Below, one piece after another: positions 34,075 through 42,512 of a DNA stretch of 64,000 bases (its first letter is position 1; each line of letters begins with the position of its first letter). Position numbers and translations under genes: made by a program. The stretch lies in the NCBI GenBank assembly GCA_942493345.1, contig OW818695.1, positions 372,001-436,000 of the forward strand. The letters run 5' to 3'. The DNA is from GWE2-42-39 sp942493345. Lineage in GTDB: Bacteria; Bacteroidota; Bacteroidia; Bacteroidales; Prolixibacteraceae. The notes under the pieces are model-generated. The model was not told where the DNA came from, did not search any database, and was given only the letters and a program-made list of their open reading frames with translations.

Positions 34075-36162
34075 ATGAAAAAATATAAATTAAAAAATCT
34101 CGACTGCGCCAATTGTGCATCAAAGATTGAAGACAACCTGACAAAGCTGGGCGAAGTAAAATTTGTGGCTGTGAATTTTGCAAATTCAACCATGACTATT
34201 GATACCGATAATCTTGAAAAGGTTAAGGCTCGTATCAAAGAGATTGAACCGGAGGTTGAAGTAGAGGATAGTGATAAAAGGGAAACAATAGTTGCAACGA
34301 GTGAACTCGCTGAAAACAGATGGACTATAATTAAAGTAGTTTCAGGTATTCTGCTTTTAGTTGCCGGAATGATATTTCAAAAAGAAATTCATGATACACC
34401 TTTTCACATTGGCGAGTATCTGGTATTTGGCACTGGCTATCTGATTGTAGGTTGGAAAGTTATTTCATCGGCTGTGAAAAATATCGTCAGGGGGCAATTT
34501 TTTGACGAACAGTTTTTAATGGCTATTGCCACGCTTGGGGCTTTTGCAATAGACCAAATGCCCGAAGCAGTGGCAGTAATGCTGTTTTATGTAATTGGCG
34601 AATTGTTTCAGGATATTGCTGTTAACCGCTCCCGAAAATCAATTAAAGCATTGCTCGAAATAAAGCCAGAATATGCAAATCTGTTCGTCGGCGGAGAAAT
34701 AATAAAAGTTTCCCCTGAAGAGGTTAAGGCGGGTGATACCATCATTGTCAAGGCAGGTGAGAAAATCCCTCTCGATGGAGAAGTAATTGATGGGGATTCA
34801 TTTGTTGACACATCAGCGCTAACCGGCGAAAGTGTGCCAAGAAAAATGAAAAAAAATGACTTGGTTATGTCCGGCACCATCAATCAAACCGGAGTGTTGA
34901 CAATCAAGGTTACCAAAATATTCAGTGAATCTTCCGTTTCGAAGATTCTTGAACTGGTCGAAAACGCATCATCAAAAAAAGCAGAAACCGAAAAGTTCAT
35001 CACCACATTTGCAAAGTATTATACCCCGGTTGTAGTCTTTGGCGCGCTCATGCTGGCTGTGCTACCGCCTTTGTTTATTACCGGTGCTACTTTCAGCGAC
35101 TGGATTTACCGAGCACTGGTTGTATTGGTAATTTCCTGTCCCTGTGCATTGGTTATAAGTATTCCGCTAGGTTATTTTGGTGGCATCGGCAGCGCTTCGC
35201 GTAAAGGAATTTTGGTAAAAGGCTCCAATTTCCTGGATGCGTTAACGCAAGTAAGAACTGTGGTATTTGATAAAACAGGCACACTCACAAAAGGCGAATT
35301 TAAAGTCACTGAAGTTGTTACATCAAATGGCTATTCAAAGGAAGAAATATTGGAATATGCTGCTTATGCAGAAACCAATTCGAACCACCCTGTTGCCAAA
35401 TCAATTTCAGATGCTTATGGAAAAGAAATTGAACGCAAAAGAATTAACAAGGTTGATGAAATTTCAGGGCATGGCATCAAAGCCGTAATTGACGAAAAAA
35501 CCGTTCTTGCCGGTAATGATAAGTTACTCCATAAAGAAAATATTGAACATCCGGTTTGTAGCGTGGAAGGCACAGTGGTACATATAGCCATTGATACTGT
35601 TTATGCAGGATATATAATTATTTCAGACACACTGAAAGATGACGCCATTGAAGCGATTGATAAACTAAAAGCAAAAAATATTCAAACGGTAATGCTGACC
35701 GGCGACAACAAATTTGCAGCAGCAGCCTTTGCCAAAAAATTAAATATCGACAAATACTTCTACGAACTGTTACCCGAAGATAAGGTAAAACATATCGAAA
35801 CCTTGATGGAAGAATGCAAGGGAGGTAAAGTGGCTTTTGTGGGTGATGGTATAAATGACGCTCCTGTGATTGCCCGGGCGGATGTTGGGATAGCAATGGG
35901 AGCGCTTGGCTCTGATGCTGCAATCGAAACCGCAGATGTAGTGCTGATGACCGATTCACCAGCTAAAGTCGCCATAGCTATTGATGTTGCAAAGAGAACA
36001 AGAAACATTGTGTGGCAGAATATCTTGTTTGCTATGGGCATAAAGGCAATATTTATAATTCTTGGCATATTCGGTATAGCTACCATGTGGGAAGCGGTAT
36101 TTGGCGACATGGGAGTAGCATTGATCGCGGTGTTTAATGCTATACGGATATTAAAGAAATAA
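34075..36162 (+). CDS. Heavy-metal P1B-type ATPase (ZntA/CadA-like)
   Basis: A 695-residue inner-membrane exporter. It has an N-terminal HMA metal-binding domain with LDCANCASKIE (residues 8-18), TGES in the actuator (about 249), the intramembrane SCPCALVISIPLG (about 353), the phosphorylation motif DKTGTLTKG (about 397) and the hinge GDGINDAPVIARADVG (about 590). The CPC with SIPLG pattern fits Zn/Cd/Pb exporters. It would move cytoplasmic metal to the periplasm, where the tripartite pump can take it out. Confidence 0.93.
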   Translation: MKKYKLKNLDCANCASKIEDNLTKLGEVKFVAVNFANSTMTIDTDNLEKVKARIKEIEPEVEVEDSDKRETIVATSELAENRWTIIKVVSGILLLVAGMIFQKEIHDTPFHIGEYLVFGTGYLIVGWKVISSAVKNIVRGQFFDEQFLMAIATLGAFAIDQMPEAVAVMLFYVIGELFQDIAVNRSRKSIKALLEIKPEYANLFVGGEIIKVSPEEVKAGDTIIVKAGEKIPLDGEVIDGDSFVDTSALTGESVPRKMKKNDLVMSGTINQTGVLTIKVTKIFSESSVSKILELVENASSKKAETEKFITTFAKYYTPVVVFGALMLAVLPPLFITGATFSDWIYRALVVLVISCPCALVISIPLGYFGGIGSASRKGILVKGSNFLDALTQVRTVVFDKTGTLTKGEFKVTEVVTSNGYSKEEILEYAAYAETNSNHPVAKSISDAYGKEIERKRINKVDEISGHGIKAVIDEKTVLAGNDKLLHKENIEHPVCSVEGTVVHIAIDTVYAGYIIISDTLKDDAIEAIDKLKAKNIQTVMLTGDNKFAAAAFAKKLNIDKYFYELLPEDKVKHIETLMEECKGGKVAFVGDGINDAPVIARADVGIAMGALGSDAAIETADVVLMTDSPAKVAIAIDVAKRTRNIVWQNILFAMGIKAIFIILGIFGIATMWEAVFGDMGVALIAVFNAIRILKK

Positions 36163-36193
36163 TAAAAGTGTACCTTTAACTAAAAATTGGGAG

Positions 36194-36565
36194 ATGTTTA
36201 AAAAGGCAGTAAATATTGCTTTCGTCCTGTTTTTTTTGCTGACGACTTCAGGGTTGATTATACAGGAAAATTTTTGCTACAACAAACTGGTTTCCATATA
36301 CATTGAAAAAACTTCGGTTAATTGTTGTGATAATCCTTGTCGCGGATGTCACAAAAAAGTTATTCTAGTCAAGGTTCAGGATAAATTTATCGTTAATGAC
36401 TATAAACAAGTTTCGGAAAAGATAACATTCAAGCATCTTTGTTTTCATCTCAACTCCAATCCATATAACTGTTCAAGTAAAAAATATCCTATCCTAAGAA
36501 CATATTATTTACCTTTATTCAAATATGTATTCACAACAGCCCAATTGATGGTCTATCGCTGTTGA
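36194..36565 (+). CDS. HYC_CC_PP-like Cys-rich exported protein
   Basis: A 123-residue protein with an N-terminal hydrophobic segment and the pattern FCYNK...NCCDNPCRGCHKK. This fits the HYC_CC_PP family (named for its short conserved motifs) found next to metal-transport genes in Bacteroidota. The Cys/His cluster suggests periplasmic metal binding. It starts 31 bp after the ATPase gene and is probably cotranscribed. Confidence 0.65.
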   Translation: MFKKAVNIAFVLFFLLTTSGLIIQENFCYNKLVSIYIEKTSVNCCDNPCRGCHKKVILVKVQDKFIVNDYKQVSEKITFKHLCFHLNSNPYNCSSKKYPILRTYYLPLFKYVFTTAQLMVYRC

Positions 36566-36637
36566 AATAATACTTTTATTACCACTAAATACACTTTATA
36601 ATTGAAAAAGCTTAAGTTGTAATTAAATAGTATTATT

Positions 36638-37219
36638 ATGAAAACATATAAATTAATTCTGGCATTAATTGCATTTATTTCTTCTGGATTAAGTTTAAAT
36701 GCTCAAACAGGTGGGGTCTACAAGACCTATGCAGATTATATAAATGGAAAAATGGAAGCTTCAATTGACTGTAAAAATGAAAAAGGGAGAATAAGGTCGA
36801 ATGATTTTTTCAGTAAAGATTATATAACTGTTGTTGATAACGGAGAAAAACGTAATTATAGAAAAACTGAAATCTTTGGGTATCAACTTTGCAACGGAAA
36901 GTTTTATCGTTTTTTGGGGAAAAGACATATTCCTTTAGCAGAGAAAGGCGCTATCTGGATTTATACATCTGATGTTTTCCAAAGTATTTCACCGAAGAAT
37001 GGTACAAAGCGAGTTACAAAATATTATTTTAGTAAGGGTGGAAACGACCCAATTAAATATTTGTCACTGGAAAATCTCAAGGAGGCTTTCTCTGATAATC
37101 ACAAATTACTTGACAGGATTGATAGTCAATTTTCTACTGATGCTTCTTTGTCAAATCTTGATGGTAACCATAAGAGGTTCAGAATAAATAATTTTCTAGG
37201 AAGCCCGGATTTGCAATAA
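36638..37219 (+). CDS. Exported protein of unknown function
   Basis: 193 residues with a clear signal peptide (cleavage near LNAQ). The mature part is polar, with many aromatic residues, and I do not recognise a family. It lies within the metal island between the HYC_CC_PP-like gene and a DUF302 gene and may share their regulation. Confidence 0.65.
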   Translation: MKTYKLILALIAFISSGLSLNAQTGGVYKTYADYINGKMEASIDCKNEKGRIRSNDFFSKDYITVVDNGEKRNYRKTEIFGYQLCNGKFYRFLGKRHIPLAEKGAIWIYTSDVFQSISPKNGTKRVTKYYFSKGGNDPIKYLSLENLKEAFSDNHKLLDRIDSQFSTDASLSNLDGNHKRFRINNFLGSPDLQ

Positions 37220-37299
37220 CTTAAACATCTCACTTGGAACCGGGAGTATATTTTCCGGTTCCATATTTTTAGTCGAACAAAATACCTAAATCATCAATT

Positions 37300-37686
37300 A
37301 TGGAATATTATTTTAGTAAAACAATCAACGCTTCGTTTGACGAAGCCATTCAGCAGATCACCGAAGCCCTAAAAACAGAAGGTTTTGGGGTAATTTCAGA
37401 AATCCGTATGCACGATAAATTGAAAGAAAAACTAAATGTAGATTTTAAACGGTACACCATACTTGGAGCATGTAACCCCCCATTTGCATACAAAGCATTA
37501 CAGGCAGAGGATAAAATCGGGACCATGTTACCTTGCAATGTATTGGTAATCGAACAGGGCCCGAACAACATTGAAATTGCCGCCGTTAATCCAATCGCTT
37601 CGATGCAGGCGATTACAAACCCGGCATTGGGCGACGTAGCCCAACAGGTTACTGATAAACTTAAGAGTGTAATTGATAATTTATGA
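37300..37686 (+). CDS. DUF302 domain-containing protein
   Basis: 128 residues covering a single DUF302 domain: MEYYFSKTINASFDEAI at the N-terminus, then LGACNPPFAYKALQAEDKIG and MLPCNVLVIEQGPNNIEIAA. DUF302 proteins are small, dimer-forming and of unknown function, often next to redox or metal genes. There is no signal peptide. 37690-37920 has no convincing gene, only a 25-codon open stretch near 37826-37903. Confidence 0.85.
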   Translation: MEYYFSKTINASFDEAIQQITEALKTEGFGVISEIRMHDKLKEKLNVDFKRYTILGACNPPFAYKALQAEDKIGTMLPCNVLVIEQGPNNIEIAAVNPIASMQAITNPALGDVAQQVTDKLKSVIDNL

Positions 37687-37920
37687 AATAAGAATGAGCC
37701 ATTTAATTTCAGTACAGGTAATCATCTATCGGTACTAACGCTCAATGTGTCTAATCGTTGCAAATAAGAACTTTTCGGTACTATTAAACACAAAACTGTG
37801 TGCAACAAATTTACTACCAATGAAATGTTGACAAAGGTTAATCCGAAGACAGGCAAGTTTGAATTGAATGAAATAATATTGTCACTGATACAGAAAAATT
37901 AATGAATTGATTTTATTGAA

Positions 37921-37954
37921 AAAACAAAGCCCCGCATTCGCGGGGCTTTGTTTT
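37921..37954. terminator. Bidirectional terminator between convergent genes
   Basis: AAAACAAAGCCCCGC and GCGGGGCTTTGTTTT form a perfect 15 bp stem with a 4-base loop, with A- and T-runs on the two sides. It can end transcripts from both the plus-strand metal genes and the minus-strand gene that stops here. Confidence 0.92.
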
Positions 37955-38888
37955 AAGCTTTATCTAATTTTACATCAAGTACGCTCATTTCTCCATCGCT
38001 AATATTCAAAGTTAGAGTTTGCTCTTTATAACCAGGTTTGGTAATAATAACCTGATATATCCCCTGTGCCAAACCTTTTATATTGAACCCACCTTTTTCT
38101 GCGGTCTTTTTCACTAATTCAGGTTCAGTGGTAGTTGATGCTGCTTTGGCCATTCCACCATCTAAGGCAAACGATACAGCAACACCTTTTAAGGGCAAAC
38201 CTGTTTGTGCATCGGTCACCAAACCTTTTACCGACAATGAACCTGCTCCCGTTTCAATAACTTTCCGTGCCGATTTGTACCCGTTGTAAAAATTAACTTC
38301 GGTTAAACGTACAATTTCAACTGCTGCATCCATGTTTTCCAAAGCGGTATCGGCAGCTTTAAACAAGGTTGCAAGTTGCTTGGTAATTTGTGTCCCTTCG
38401 CTTCTTTCAGCGCCCGGTTTGCCTATCGAATCATTATAAGCCGCAATTGCATCGGCAAGGGTAGCTTGTGTTTCATCGGAAATGCCATACGGAGCCAAAG
38501 AACCAACCAAGGGTTGGGCAAGGTCATACACAATCTGTCCATAACTTTTAACTGCCGTATCGGCTACCTGTCTTAGTTTGCCCTCACTAAATTTTACCTG
38601 CTGGGCTAATTTGGCATTGTTGGTAAACTTTGCATAAGCACCTAATTTTCTGGCATAGTCGGCTGTCGTTACGATTAAAGTTTCCTTCAACTGATTCTTA
38701 CTATCAGTAACACCTTTTTTGCTCAATTTCTGTTGTTCCCAAATCGATTGAATTTGAGGAATAGTATTCAAAAAAAGAGTTGAATTTTCCGAATAATTCG
38801 GCAACGTTTCTGTAATGTTTACGTGGAGAGCTTGATAATCCTTAAAAGTAAGGTACATGCTCAAACGATCTTCTTGTTGACTGGTCAT
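37953..38888 (-). CDS. Protein with C-terminal carboxypeptidase-regulatory-like domain
   Basis: 311 residues. Residues 1 to about 215 are helical with no family I recognise. The C-terminal 90 residues form a CarboxypepD_reg-like beta-sandwich (VKGLVTDAQTGLPLKGVAVSF, then GIYQVIITKPGYKEQTLTLN). There is no signal peptide, which is unusual for this domain. It is the only minus-strand gene of the C2 island and the last one before the repeats. Confidence 0.75.
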   Translation of the reverse strand: MTSQQEDRLSMYLTFKDYQALHVNITETLPNYSENSTLFLNTIPQIQSIWEQQKLSKKGVTDSKNQLKETLIVTTADYARKLGAYAKFTNNAKLAQQVKFSEGKLRQVADTAVKSYGQIVYDLAQPLVGSLAPYGISDETQATLADAIAAYNDSIGKPGAERSEGTQITKQLATLFKAADTALENMDAAVEIVRLTEVNFYNGYKSARKVIETGAGSLSVKGLVTDAQTGLPLKGVAVSFALDGGMAKAASTTTEPELVKKTAEKGGFNIKGLAQGIYQVIITKPGYKEQTLTLNISDGEMSVLDVKLDKA

Positions 38889-39010
38889 GTTTTTAAGAAT
38901 TTAAATTGTTAGTAATCTTTGGTTGATTTATAAACGTCATACAAGTTAAAAAATTTTACTGAACAATTCATAATTTGTGCTAACTATTTCATGGTTAGTT
39001 CTAAATTACC

Positions 39011-39224
39011 CCAAATCGATACTACATGTGGCACGATTGAGTCTAAACAAATCAAGATTCATGGTAAATCACGCAAGAATCTCTCTAATTAAAACAAGCC
39101 ATATAATAAGCCATAACAGACAAGTCCACAACCAAACAAGATATGCGCTAAAAGCACCAAGACATATCCTACGTTCGACAAGATGTATTCTAATGCGAAC
39201 AAGACATTAGCCCGAACAATCACG
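39011..39224. repeat. Phased 21 bp degenerate repeat (CAAGA motif)
   Basis: CAAG/CAAGA recurs at 39053, 39074, 39095, 39137, 39158, 39179 and 39200, all multiples of 21 bp apart, with weaker copies in register at about 39011, 39032, 39116 and 39221. The sequence between copies is poorly conserved. An open frame through it shows Arg every seventh residue, but this is a by-product of the 21 bp period. The 970 bp from 38889 to 39858 otherwise hold element B, attC2 and element C, and no gene. Confidence 0.7.
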
Positions 39225-39279
39225 AGTGTTGCGCAGACATTCAGGTTTGACAAAACAAAGGTTGCGTAGTGTCTACCAA

Positions 39280-39370
39280 GCCCTCGCACAAAGGCAAGCA
39301 CATTTGCAATTCGCGCGAAACCTGCGCACAAACCAAAAATTGCAAAAGAGCTTGCCTTTTTTCCCTCCCG
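39280..39370. repeat. Stem-loop element B (end of C2 cargo)
   Basis: Arms are 39290-39311 and 39338-39359. The left carries GCACATTTGC and the right GCAAAAGAGC, with the same two A:A mismatches as element A but different outer stem bases. The left flank GCCCTCGCAC resembles the right flank of element A (GCCCTCGCGC). A T-run follows the right arm. Confidence 0.7.
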
Positions 39371-39500
39371 CAAGGATACATTTCAGTAACTTGAAAGGTT
39401 TTAAAACCCCCACCCTCAAAAAATTAAAACCCCAAACAGCATTTGTGCCTTGACTTAAAAATAAAATGCGTAGACAAGATTTTAACTTGACGAAATGTTA

Positions 39501-39508
39501 TATATTTG
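39501..39508 (+). promoter_or_regulatory. Possible promoter at the 3' end of cassette C2
   Basis: TATATTTG matches TAnnTTTG just before attC2. It could drive transcription through the site into cassette C3. The -33 box is not clear. Confidence 0.35.
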
Positions 39509-39539
39509 ATATGTAAACTAATGGAGGAATTGAAGGCCA

Positions 39540-39668
39540 GCACCTAACTTCAGCTACCCGTCAAGTGCGGCAGCAGTGGTTTTCGGTGGGCATATTTCCG
39601 CCCGGGCTGCTTTTCGGCTTGACAGGAAATCGCCCGCAATCCGCCCCTGCGTGTAGCTTCCTACGTTA
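39540..39668 (+). repeat. attC2, type A site ending cassette C2
   Basis: GCACCTAAC is the reverse complement of the C2 start GTTAGGTGC, 13.16 kb upstream. Inner stem is AGCTAC/GTAGCT, with 3 (TTC) and 6 (TCCTAC) unpaired bases. Crossover is at 39665/39666. Confidence 0.85.
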
Positions 39669-39747
39669 CCGCCAAGTGTAAAGGCGATCTACACAGCAGA
39701 CAATTTGCTGCAAAAAGACAGAAAAATAAGAAACGATATAATGAACA

Positions 39748-39835
39748 GCCCACGCACAAAACAGCACATTTGCAAGCTCCGACGCACATACCAAAACTTC
39801 AGCTTGCAAAAGAGCTGTTTTTTTTGCCAACGCAC
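39748..39835. repeat. Stem-loop element C (start of C3 cargo)
   Basis: Arms are 39758-39778 and 39801-39821, with GCACATTTGC and GCAAAAGAGC as in elements A and B. Flanks are GCCCACGCAC (left) and GCCAACGCAC (right). It lies 38 bp before the first C3 start codon, with a T-run that could also terminate incoming transcripts. Confidence 0.7.
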
Positions 39836-39858
39836 GATATTTGAAGTATTTTAGCAGA

Positions 39859-40473
39859 ATGGAACAATTAAATTTATTTGCAGGAAAAAATAATGATTTT
39901 GAACCAATTAAAATTCAAAATGGAGAATATATTTATGTTCCCTATTTCTTTGATAGTTCAAAAGCAGATCATTATTTCCAAAAAATAATTAACGAAATTG
40001 ATTGGAAGCAAGAAGAGATGATAATGTATGGAAAAAGTTTAAAATTTCCGAGATTAACAGCATGGTATGGAGATAATGATAAACCTTACTCTTTTTCAGG
40101 AATAACTCTCAATCCAAAGCCTTGGACTAGTGAATTAATTGAAATTAAAAGAAAAATTGAGACAAAATGTAATTTGGTTTTTAATAGTGCATTATTAAAC
40201 TTATATCGCAATGGAAAGGATTCTATTTCTTGGCATACTGATGCTGAAAAAGAACTCGGTAGAAATCCAGTTATTGCGTCTGTAAATTTCGGAGCCACAA
40301 GAAATTTTCAATTACGACATATCAGAACAAAAGTGAAGTTAGAAATTGAATTGACGCACGGAAGCCTTTTCATAATGCAAGGAGAACTTCAACATTACTG
40401 GCAACATCAAGTCCCTAAGACTAATAAAACAATAGGAGAAAGAATAAATTTAACATTCAGGGTCATAAAATGA
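39859..40473 (+). CDS. AlkB-like 2-oxoglutarate/Fe(II) dioxygenase
   Basis: 204 residues from ATG 39859 (a TTG six codons upstream is less likely). The Fe ligands are visible as H126 and D128 (WHTDAEKELG) and H183 (YWQHQVPK). The 2-oxoglutarate-binding Arg is in RINLTFRV. Overall it resembles the AlkB2/AlkB3 type that oxidatively removes alkyl lesions from DNA or RNA. It heads a five-gene run in cassette C3 and overlaps the next gene by four bases. Confidence 0.88.
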   Translation: MEQLNLFAGKNNDFEPIKIQNGEYIYVPYFFDSSKADHYFQKIINEIDWKQEEMIMYGKSLKFPRLTAWYGDNDKPYSFSGITLNPKPWTSELIEIKRKIETKCNLVFNSALLNLYRNGKDSISWHTDAEKELGRNPVIASVNFGATRNFQLRHIRTKVKLEIELTHGSLFIMQGELQHYWQHQVPKTNKTIGERINLTFRVIK

Positions 40474-41489
40474 ATTGGGATAAAATAGAGATTTTAAATC
40501 AAAATGGGGATAAGGTTGACGCTCAAGCCCCAATCATTATTTCTGCCAGTCGATCAACAGATATTCCAGCTTTTTATGCTGATTGGTTTGTTGAAAGACT
40601 AAAGTCAGGTTATGTCAGATGGAAAAATCCATTTAATGGAGTTTCATTGTACGTTACTTTTTCTAAAGCCAGATTAGTGGTTTTTTGGTCTAAAAATCCA
40701 AAGCCAATTATAAACCATCTCGATTTTATTAAAGAGAAAATTCCTAATTATTATTTTCAATTTACTTTAAACGATTACGACAAAGAAAAACTTGAGCCAA
40801 ACGTGCCAAATGTTCAATCAAGAATAGAAACCTTTATCGAATTATCAGAAAAAGTAGGCAAAGAAAAGGTTATTTGGAGGTTCGACCCCTTGATTTTAAC
40901 AGATAAAATTGGAGTTGATGAATTATTGAGCAAAGTTGAGAATATTGGTAATCAATTGAACGGATATACTGAGAAAATGGTTTTCAGTTTTGCAGATATT
41001 AACCTATACAAAAAAGTTCAAAACAATCTAAGAAAAAATTCAATCAACTATCAGGAATTCAATGAAAGTCGAATGAATGAATTTGCAAAAGGACTCCAAA
41101 AACTAAATTTGAATTGGAATCTTGAAATCGGAACTTGTGCTGAAAAAATACCACTTGAAAAATACGGGATCATTCACAACAAATGTGTTGACGATGATTT
41201 AATCATAAAACTCTTTCAGCACGACAAGATACTAATGGATTTCTTAGGAGTAACAATAGCACCACCAGACATTTTTAATCCGAAAGGTGGAATTGAAAAA
41301 AAGAAAAACAATAAGGATAAAGGACAACGTGAATTTTGTGGGTGCATTTTTAGCAAAGATATTGGAGAGTACAACACCTGCCCACATCTTTGCGAATATT
41401 GTTATGCCAATACTTCAAAGGAAATAGCACTTGAAAACTGGAAAAAACATTTAAAAGAACCAACTAACGAAATGATTAAAGGAGAATAA
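40470..41489 (+). CDS. DUF1848 family protein (predicted Fe-S, radical-SAM-like)
   Basis: 339 residues. DUF1848 marks are ISASRSTDIPAFYADWF at the N-terminus, VFWSKNP, and a C-terminal Cys cluster CGCIFSKDIG...CPHLCEYCYA that could hold a 4Fe-4S centre. The C-x3-C-x2-C order is related to, but at the opposite end from, classical radical-SAM motifs. Biochemical function is unknown. The ATGA overlap with the AlkB gene implies coupled translation and perhaps a shared nucleic-acid repair or modification role. Confidence 0.85.
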   Translation: MNWDKIEILNQNGDKVDAQAPIIISASRSTDIPAFYADWFVERLKSGYVRWKNPFNGVSLYVTFSKARLVVFWSKNPKPIINHLDFIKEKIPNYYFQFTLNDYDKEKLEPNVPNVQSRIETFIELSEKVGKEKVIWRFDPLILTDKIGVDELLSKVENIGNQLNGYTEKMVFSFADINLYKKVQNNLRKNSINYQEFNESRMNEFAKGLQKLNLNWNLEIGTCAEKIPLEKYGIIHNKCVDDDLIIKLFQHDKILMDFLGVTIAPPDIFNPKGGIEKKKNNKDKGQREFCGCIFSKDIGEYNTCPHLCEYCYANTSKEIALENWKKHLKEPTNEMIKGE

Positions 41490-41492
41490 AAT

Positions 41493-42512
41493 ATGGCTGA
41501 ATATTATTTTAACTTACCACCGATTACTCAGTTGACAATTGACCAACAAGCTGCATTAAATGAAACAAATGCTATTGCATTATCAGGTGGACCGGGCACC
41601 GGTAAAAGCGTTGTTTCTTTGTGGAGACATATTTCAAATCATCAAAGAGGCAAAAAAAGTCAATTGTTAACTTATACAACTACATTAGCTAAGTATTTGG
41701 AAATGTGCAGTAAAAGCCAGAATGCTAATGCTAGCAATAATGTAAATTCATCACTAAGTTGGATGACTTCGCCACGTTCTTTTCAAGAAATAATTGTTGA
41801 TGAAGCACAAGATTTACCAAGCAACTACTATGAAAAACTAAAAAACTATTCCAGTATAATATCTTATGGCGCTGATGACGCTCAGATTTTATATCCCGAA
41901 AACTCCTGTAGTCAAAGTGTTTTACGTAATATCTTCCCCAATAATAAAAACTATCCCTTGAGTAGAAATTTTAGAAGTACTCAGCGAATAATGCAATTTG
42001 CAAAAACAGCTTTTTCTGAGGCTTATATACCACTATCAACTATTCAAGGATTAGCTAATAATCAAGGTGATTTGCCAATAATGTTAATTTCTGGAGGAAG
42101 CAAATTTGAGGTAAGTAATGAAAGTCAAGATAAAGCAATATTTGATATTATCAACTCATTCAAAGCCGACACGCATAATATTGCAATACTTGTTCCATGG
42201 AAAAAACAGGTTGATTATTTTCATGAAAAAGTTACATCAAAGCATACATGTACAAAGTATCATGAAGGAATGAATGGCTGTAAGGATATAAGCAATCTGC
42301 ATATTACTACCTTCAAATCTGCTAAAGGTTTGGAGTTTGACACTGTAATTATCCCCAACTTTGATAGAATGATAGAAAATACACCTTCTCAATTTCATTT
42401 AGAATGGCAAGATTTTTATGTGGCTGTTACACGTGCAAGAAGTAATCTTTATTTGATTACGAATAATGATATGTCTTTCCTTAATTCAGTAACCGATAAA
42501 CAACGTTTATAA
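41493..42512 (+). CDS. Compact superfamily 1 (UvrD/PcrA-like) helicase
   Basis: 339 residues, about half the usual UvrD length. Walker A is SGGPGTGKS, Walker B IIVDEAQDLP, motif III YGADDAQI, motif IV SRNFRST, motif V TTFKSAKGLEFD and motif VI YVAVTRARS. The accessory 1B/2B insertions appear minimal. It may be a translocase or a DNA-sensing ATPase rather than a processive helicase. It follows DUF1848 after 3 bp and overlaps the next gene by one base. Confidence 0.88.
   Translation: MAEYYFNLPPITQLTIDQQAALNETNAIALSGGPGTGKSVVSLWRHISNHQRGKKSQLLTYTTTLAKYLEMCSKSQNANASNNVNSSLSWMTSPRSFQEIIVDEAQDLPSNYYEKLKNYSSIISYGADDAQILYPENSCSQSVLRNIFPNNKNYPLSRNFRSTQRIMQFAKTAFSEAYIPLSTIQGLANNQGDLPIMLISGGSKFEVSNESQDKAIFDIINSFKADTHNIAILVPWKKQVDYFHEKVTSKHTCTKYHEGMNGCKDISNLHITTFKSAKGLEFDTVIIPNFDRMIENTPSQFHLEWQDFYVAVTRARSNLYLITNNDMSFLNSVTDKQRL

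Noticed and set aside
38977..39210. 77-residue frame with Arg every seventh residue
   Set aside because: This periodicity comes from the 21 bp DNA repeat; there is no start signal or family.
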